Shown here piece by piece: positions 24,908-28,698 of a stretch of 28,698 nt of DNA. Below the pieces are notes generated by a model. That model saw nothing but the letters and a program-made list of their open reading frames with translations. It was not told where the DNA came from and searched no databases. Source of the stretch: Hyphomicrobium_A sp964405975. Lineage in GTDB: Bacteria > Pseudomonadota > Alphaproteobacteria > Rhizobiales > Hyphomicrobiaceae. Position 1 is the stretch's first letter, and every line of letters starts with the position of its first letter. The position numbers and the translations under genes were made by a program. The stretch covers positions 1-28,698 of the forward strand of contig CAYOPW010000034.1 in assembly GCA_964405975.1 (NCBI GenBank), written 5' to 3'.

Positions 24908-26263
24908 ATGTTCAACGAAGACTTCGCGGGCGACGCCGGCGACAATTACGAAGGCATAGGCTCAGTCACTTCGACGCCCGTCGACGACATTGCATTGATC
25001 TGCGATTCTGGGGCTGGCCCGTGGTCTGAGTCTGGCAGGGGACTGCTCGCAAATGAAGTTCCGTTTCGCCGTGACTTGAACCTTCGGCGGCTAGATTTGG
25101 TTGAAGAGCGGCTAGCGCTGAAGTCTATGCGCAAGGCAGTGAGGCGCGCGCGAGGTGCCGTGATCGCAAACGCAATCTATGCGTTTGCGTGGTCGCCCGA
25201 CACGTGGGTCTTCTACAGCCGCGACCGAAACCATTATGCCGAACAGGCGCGCCGTTACAGCCCCTCGTACTACACCTATGAAAACATGATGCGCGCAGTC
25301 GCGAGCCTCGAAGCGGCGGGTCTCATCGAGCACAAAAGAACGTCGCCGTCGCCTAGCGCGATGTGCCGGTCGCGAATCCGCGCCGCTGGCGCACTTCATG
25401 AGCTGCAGGTTGAGCTTTGCACCGATCTCATCGTCGCGCAGCACGAAGAGATCATCTTGCGCGACGGGGTCAAGGGGCACTGCGACTATCGGGATAGCGA
25501 TCGCATTTGCGCCATGCGCAAGGACGTCATCGCACACAATGACTTTTTGGCCCGCGCCGACATTCGGCTCGACCATCCAAGCGCGTACTACGATGAGCAC
25601 GGGTTCCTGCGGGTTCAAGACCGTCGGCTAGATCCGCGCCTGCGCGCCTACTACCGCGTCTTCAATCGTCACTGGAGTCAAGGTGGACGCTGGTACGGGC
25701 CATTTTGGCAAGGTCTCCCCAGCAAATTTCGAAACCATCTCCGCATCGATGGCGAGGCGGTCGTTGAACTCGATTACCGCGCCTGCCACCTCCGACTTTT
25801 GTGCGCCTCCTCCGCAATTGAGCTGCCCTTCGACGAAGAAGGCTACGATCCCTTTACGGTGCCCGGCATTGCGCGGCGCAGGCTCAAGCTCGCCTTCAAC
25901 ATCATGCTGAATGCGGGCAACAAGCCGATCGCCCACGGCGCAATCGCCGATGAGCTGAGGAAGAAGGGCGTTCTACGCCCATATCACGAGGCTGCTCGCC
26001 TCATGGAGACTGTCGGATCCTGCTTCCCGGGACTTGAGCGGTTCTGGTGCAGCGGAGCCGGCCTCCGCCTCCAGAACATCGATGCAGAAATCTGCGCGCG
26101 CGTGCAGCGCTGCCTCAGGCGTCAGGTCATCCCCGCTTTATCGATTCACGACAGCTTCATCGTCCCCGCCCGCGTCGAGGACGTGCTCAAGGCTGTGATG
26201 GACGAGGAGATAGCGCGGGCTTGCAGCCGGCTGGCCTCAAATGGACTGATCGGCGGCAAGTAA
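24908..26263 (+). CDS. Winged-helix protein with family-A polymerase-like palm motifs
   Basis: Start chosen at the ATG at 24908 behind AAGGGGGAG; an upstream ATG at 24869 has no ribosome site. The 451-residue product has a probable winged helix near the N-terminus (YTYENMMRAVASLEAAGLIE), followed by a linker, then GRWYGPFWQGLPSKFRNHLR. Three blocks recall the palm/fingers of family-A DNA polymerases and T7-type RNA polymerases: motif A EAVVELDYRACHLRLL (Asp289), motif B ARRRLKLAFNIMLNAG (Arg-Arg at 323-324, Lys327) and motif C ALSIHDSFIVPA (His414-Asp415). Their order and spacing (about 38 and 87 residues) fit that fold. It lacks an exonuclease domain. I know of similar unnamed proteins in proteobacterial mobile DNA. 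Polymerase activity is not shown; replication initiation is possible. Confidence 0.65.
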   Translation: MFNEDFAGDAGDNYEGIGSVTSTPVDDIALICDSGAGPWSESGRGLLANEVPFRRDLNLRRLDLVEERLALKSMRKAVRRARGAVIANAIYAFAWSPDTWVFYSRDRNHYAEQARRYSPSYYTYENMMRAVASLEAAGLIEHKRTSPSPSAMCRSRIRAAGALHELQVELCTDLIVAQHEEIILRDGVKGHCDYRDSDRICAMRKDVIAHNDFLARADIRLDHPSAYYDEHGFLRVQDRRLDPRLRAYYRVFNRHWSQGGRWYGPFWQGLPSKFRNHLRIDGEAVVELDYRACHLRLLCASSAIELPFDEEGYDPFTVPGIARRRLKLAFNIMLNAGNKPIAHGAIADELRKKGVLRPYHEAARLMETVGSCFPGLERFWCSGAGLRLQNIDAEICARVQRCLRRQVIPALSIHDSFIVPARVEDVLKAVMDEEIARACSRLASNGLIGGK

Positions 26264-26595
26264 ACACCGAAGAAGTTTTGCCAATTACATCAGCTCACTA
26301 GAAGTAAAACGTCTGACCTTATGGAGTAATAGTTGGTATAAGTAGTGTAGAATACAGTTAGTAGCATGTTCAGTTGCAGAATAAGTGTCAAGATGTACTG
26401 AAACGTTGCTGGCGTGATGCTGAACTTCGTTTGACCAGGATCTCACCAGTTTTCCGAACGGGGGGCGCGGTTCTTCGTGAAGCGTTCTTTGACGGTGGTC
26501 GGCTCCGCCCCGCTTACCACCGGCACGTGAAGCCAAAACGACGAGGGCAGGCCCATTTCGCGGCCCGCACTTCATTAAGCAGAAGGACAATTGAA
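26264..26595. other. Gene-free AT-rich gap
   Basis: In 26281-26400 only 44 of 120 bases are G or C by my count, against a clear GC majority elsewhere. A weak promoter-like pair CTGACC (26313-26318) and TATAAG (26337-26342) with an 18-base spacer is present. An open frame enters from 26374 but has no start signal before 26596. It may hold the promoter of the next gene. Confidence 0.5.
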
Positions 26596-26904
26596 ATGAT
26601 CGATTTCCTGGAAGAACGACGCCGGTTCGCGGAGCTGTATGCTGATGAACCGGAGAGCCGATACGAAGGGGCCCACAAAGAAGAGATGGAGGCGATCGAA
26701 AAGAAGCTTGGCGGCGGAGGTAATGTCGAGGTCTGGTTCCGCGATCCTTGCGACGGACTCGTTTACTTCAGCGCTATCAGCCATCTGCCGATCCGGTACG
26801 AAGATGAATTTGTCGTGGTCTTCCACAGCGAGCTGGAGGCGTTAAAGAAAAGCGCAGGAGACGTCGTCATTGACCAACTTAGGTCATTGACGAGAAGGGA
26901 GTGA
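26596..26904 (+). CDS. Small hypothetical protein
   Basis: Start chosen at the ATG at 26596, with AAGGA at 26583-26587. The 102-residue product is acidic and soluble: a charged N-terminal helical region (DFLEERRRFAELYADEPESR), a short Gly run (KKLGGGGN), a strand-rich centre (VEVWFRDPCDGLVYFSAISH), and a C-terminal helix. I do not recognise a family. It lies between the polymerase-like gene and the membrane-wHTH gene, on the same strand as both. Confidence 0.6.
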   Translation: MIDFLEERRRFAELYADEPESRYEGAHKEEMEAIEKKLGGGGNVEVWFRDPCDGLVYFSAISHLPIRYEDEFVVVFHSELEALKKSAGDVVIDQLRSLTRRE

Positions 26905-27268
26905 GGGCTCCCAGCATCCGGGGGAATTCGAACTCGGCACATTTAAGCATCGCATATTGCGTCTCCCTCCGGGGCAGACCGCAGATCGTTTCGAGGGATG
27001 CTTGGATCTGCTGTGGAGGGCCAATCCTCTGCTCCAGGGCAGAGCGATTGGTCCTCACTCTCCTCCCGCCAATGCGCAGGTCCGGATACGCGACCGGCGA
27101 CGGTTTTAACCGCATAAGCGATCTCAAGCTGACCGAGATGCCGCTTAGGGCGTCGCCAACTTTGGTCAACCCAATCAAGTCCCGATCAATGCCGGCAGCT
27201 GCACCGTCACCGCGCTTCATGCCAACCCGACCGACGATCATGAGAATTAGGGTAGTGGCTTGCACCAC
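26879..27268 (-). CDS. Possible small hypothetical protein on the minus strand
   Basis: A GTG-started frame of 129 residues on the opposite strand, overlapping the end of the preceding gene by 26 bases. It has a hydrophobic start (ATTLILMIVGRVG), a basic centre, and a tail that reads like a real protein (PPQQIQASLETICGLPRRE, YAMLKCAEFEFPRMLGAL). Its codons look more natural than those of the opposite frame (26901-27323). There is no clear ribosome site and no family I recognise. Confidence 0.35.
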   Translation of the reverse strand: MVQATTLILMIVGRVGMKRGDGAAAGIDRDLIGLTKVGDALSGISVSLRSLMRLKPSPVAYPDLRIGGRRVRTNRSALEQRIGPPQQIQASLETICGLPRRETQYAMLKCAEFEFPRMLGALTPFSSMT

Positions 27269-27332
27269 GCCTGGAAAACAGTGGACGGGCTACGGCTCCA
27301 CCCCACTCACCGTTACCATGTGAGGCCTGACG

Positions 27333-28091
27333 ATGTATCCGCTCGCCCTGCTACTGACCATTCCGCTCGTCATGGCAACCCTAGCAACGCCGCTCTGGGC
27401 CAGTTGGCGACTAGGCCAGATCGTATCAAGGGCCAGCGACAGCCTCGTTTGGGGTCTCGACCCTTACGGTCTCTACATTGTGGGTGGCACAGCTGGCATG
27501 GTGCTGTGGAAGTTTGCGGCGCCAGCGCTCGCCATCGAAGCTTGGCCAACCCAGCGCATAACCGCAGGTATTCTCGGTTTCACATGGATGGGCATGGTGG
27601 TTGTGAGCGCGGGCGCGGTCATCATCGCAGTTGCCATAAAGTTCACAGGTGTGACCAGCCTCACCGATCCCCGCCTGCTCGTCCTCGTTTTTTGGCCCGT
27701 CCTGGACACCATCGGCAGCTTGTTGCCGGCAGCCCTTATGGCCCCGGACGCTTGGCGCCGGCGGCAGACGACCAACTTATCTGAAACGTCCAGCGCGCCC
27801 GTTCCCAACGCAATCGGCCCTCTTAGGGGTCCCTCAACGTCGACCTCGCACCGGATCAAGGATGACCTCCTTCGCTTCCTTCAAGATCTCGCTTGGCGGC
27901 CGCCTGGCCATGTCTTCGAGGGCGTGCACATCACGCGCGAAAAGGTGATCCTCACATCACAAGGAACGCTGGCGCGCCTGCTGCGTGTCTCGAAGTCGAC
28001 GATCAATCGGTCGCTCAAAGTGCTCAGCGCGGAAGGCCATATTGGGTTTGGCGCCTCAGCGCGCGAAACCAGGATTACGGTCATGAACTAA
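27333..28091 (+). CDS. Membrane protein with C-terminal winged helix
   Basis: A 252-residue protein with four hydrophobic segments (about residues 4-25, 47-68, 76-102 and 115-137), a Pro/Ser/Thr-rich linker (about 145-172), and a C-terminal DNA-binding-type winged helix (about 200-250), seen in QGTLARLLRVSKSTINRSLK and VLSAEGHIGF. GAGG lies about eight bases before the ATG. Four helices would place both ends in the cytoplasm, so the winged helix could reach DNA from the membrane. I know no named family with this order. Possible roles include tethering element DNA to the membrane or signal-controlled transcription; both are guesses. Confidence 0.7.
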   Translation: MYPLALLLTIPLVMATLATPLWASWRLGQIVSRASDSLVWGLDPYGLYIVGGTAGMVLWKFAAPALAIEAWPTQRITAGILGFTWMGMVVVSAGAVIIAVAIKFTGVTSLTDPRLLVLVFWPVLDTIGSLLPAALMAPDAWRRRQTTNLSETSSAPVPNAIGPLRGPSTSTSHRIKDDLLRFLQDLAWRPPGHVFEGVHITREKVILTSQGTLARLLRVSKSTINRSLKVLSAEGHIGFGASARETRITVMN

Positions 28092-28104
28092 AGCACGGTT
28101 CCTG

Positions 28105-28193
28105 CCCGGAACGTCCCGGAACGAACGATGCAACGGCTTGATGGAACTGACAAGAACCGGTGTGGAACGAACGAGACGAACGGCGGAACGACG
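28105..28193. repeat. Iteron-like GGAACG repeats
   Basis: GGAACG occurs four times in 86 bases, beginning at 28108, 28118, 28164 and 28185. Two copies extend to the identical GGAACGAACGA (28118-28128 and 28164-28174), and the first two share CCCGGAACG with a 10-base period. All copies are in the same orientation, directly after the membrane-wHTH gene. They could be protein-binding iterons of an origin or a partition/operator site. Confidence 0.45.
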
Positions 28194-28255
28194 ATCTTAG
28201 TCTGACAAGATCTTCCCCATGATCATGCCTCAAGATCCTGACCACGATCGTGATC
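28193..28255. repeat. GATC cluster
   Basis: Six GATC sites (28193, 28209, 28221, 28234, 28246, 28252) lie within 63 bases, where about one per 256 bases is expected by chance. The 28209 copy sits in the palindrome AAGATCTT. Such clusters occur in some replication origins, but alphaproteobacteria generally lack Dam/SeqA, so the meaning is open. Confidence 0.4.
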
Positions 28256-28348
28256 CTGAATCCGGACGCCCGATGCTGTCGTTGGGCTAAAGCTGAAGGA
28301 AAAGAGCGACCACCTCGTCCCGGAGTCGGAGACGCGCAATCAAAAAAA

Positions 28349-28383
28349 GATGCAACAATAACAAGGCATTAAATGATGCAACA
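28349..28383. repeat. GATGCAACA direct repeats next to an A-rich run
   Basis: GATGCAACA is found at 28349-28357 and 28375-28383; an eight-base GATGCAAC is also at 28127-28134. A run of A (28342-28348) directly precedes the first of the pair, and the bases between the two are AT-rich. The second copy overlaps the start of the small gene at 28373. Confidence 0.4.
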
Positions 28384-28543
28384 GGGCGCTTCTGCGCCAC
28401 CTTTTGCAGACCCTAAGTCGGGCGCGCTCATTGTTGATGCCAGCGCGAATCAAATCTACAATTTGGTTCAGCATCAAGAACGCGGGGTGTTCCTCGAGAT
28501 CGGACATCACCGCTACCAACCGCCCCTCGTGGAACGGTGGTGA
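28373..28543 (+). CDS. Small 56-residue hypothetical protein
   Basis: AAGG at 28363-28366 lies six bases before the paired ATG-ATG start. The 56-residue product reads like a real protein: MMQQGASAPPFADPKSGA, a strand/helix part with LIVDASANQIYNLVQHQERG, and FLEIGHHRYQPPLVERW at the end. No family is recognised. Its stop overlaps the GTG of the next small frame. A GGCGC/GCGCC hairpin (28385-28398) falls inside it. Confidence 0.45.
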   Translation: MMQQGASAPPFADPKSGALIVDASANQIYNLVQHQERGVFLEIGHHRYQPPLVERW

Positions 28544-28692
28544 AACGATGTGGCCCGCCCGAGGCTTCAGGGCAGTGCAACCGCGAGGACATTTTCCGCA
28601 TGGATGAAGATTGGGCTCCGTATGCGCGGGCGCTCGAAAGCAAGCTCAGGGCATGCGATGACGCGCTTAGTCGGCGTCTTCATCATCGTTGA
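28540..28692 (+). CDS. Small 50-residue hypothetical protein, coupled to the preceding gene
   Basis: A GTG at 28540 overlaps the preceding stop (GTGA), an arrangement typical of translational coupling. The 50-residue product has two Cys near the N-terminus (MKRCGPPEASGQCNRED) and a helical remainder (DEDWAPYARALESKLRACDD). No family is recognised. The frame closes six bases before the window ends. Confidence 0.35.
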   Translation: MKRCGPPEASGQCNREDIFRMDEDWAPYARALESKLRACDDALSRRLHHR

Positions 28693-28698
28693 GCAGAT

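Noticed and set aside
26901..27323. Plus-strand frame of 140 codons
   Set aside because: Starts inside the previous gene's end, has low-quality Arg/Ser/Pro-rich text and is opposed by a more protein-like minus frame.
28218..28289. 23-codon frame through the GATC cluster
   Set aside because: No ribosome site, very short and repetitive; treated as non-coding.
23314..28331. Shared GGAGTCGGAG at 23314-23323 and 28322-28331
   Set aside because: Only ten bases and flanks differ; a chance match in GC-rich DNA is likely.
28385..28398. GGCGC/GCGCC hairpin followed by CCTTTT
   Set aside because: It lies inside the small gene at 28373, has only five pairs and a short T-run; not called a terminator.
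23283..28698. Second copy of the tRNA-Pro 3' end (att repeat)
   Set aside because: I looked for the T-loop/acceptor sequence downstream and saw none, so no right boundary can be placed in the window.

Overview
The window looks like the chromosome of an alphaproteobacterium of the Hyphomicrobiales/Rhizobiales type. The evidence is gene content and order: surE, an NlpD-like LysM/M23 gene, a DUF815 ATPase gene, yajC-secD-secF, an Mth938-like gene, an NDUFAF6-like gene and trmFO; then hppA; then bamE, a cytochrome bc1 chaperone gene, yceD, plsX, fabH, ihfA and a MerR gene. A CtrA-type full site (TTAA-N7-TTAAC) also points to this class. Base composition is GC-rich and genes are tightly packed. 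The species cannot be named from this alone.

Region 1 (1-13415) is housekeeping. It begins inside surE, then has a lipoprotein with two LysM domains and a degenerate LytM domain behind a CtrA-like site. A convergent DUF815/DUF3175 pair follows, then the Sec accessory operon yajC-secD-secF with its Mth938-like and NDUFAF6-like followers. Next come a secreted SGNH hydrolase, trmFO on the minus strand, and an overlapping DUF2157/GDYXXLXY membrane pair.

Region 2 (13416-23282) is also core. It holds a small secreted Cys-rich protein, a DUF937 protein, a K+-independent type H+-pyrophosphatase, and bamE. A run of plus-strand genes follows: bc1 chaperone, yceD, plsX, fabH, ihfA, a MerR regulator and an Sfp-type phosphopantetheinyl transferase. 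These join envelope assembly, respiration-linked assembly and fatty-acid initiation/ACP activation. The region closes with tRNA-Pro(GGG).

Region 3 (23283-28698) differs sharply. Immediately after the tRNA 3' end, conserved genes stop and an accessory segment begins: an unknown 268-residue protein, an AlpA/excisionase-like protein, a wHTH protein carrying family-A polymerase-like motifs A, B and C, small hypotheticals, an integral membrane protein ending in a winged helix, and a non-coding stretch with clustered short repeats (GGAACG, GATGCAAC, GATC) next to an A-rich run. My reading is the tRNA-proximal end of an integrated mobile or formerly replicating element. No integrase and no second att copy lies inside the window. 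The polymerase-like protein with its origin-like repeats is the most notable candidate for an undescribed system; its function is inference.
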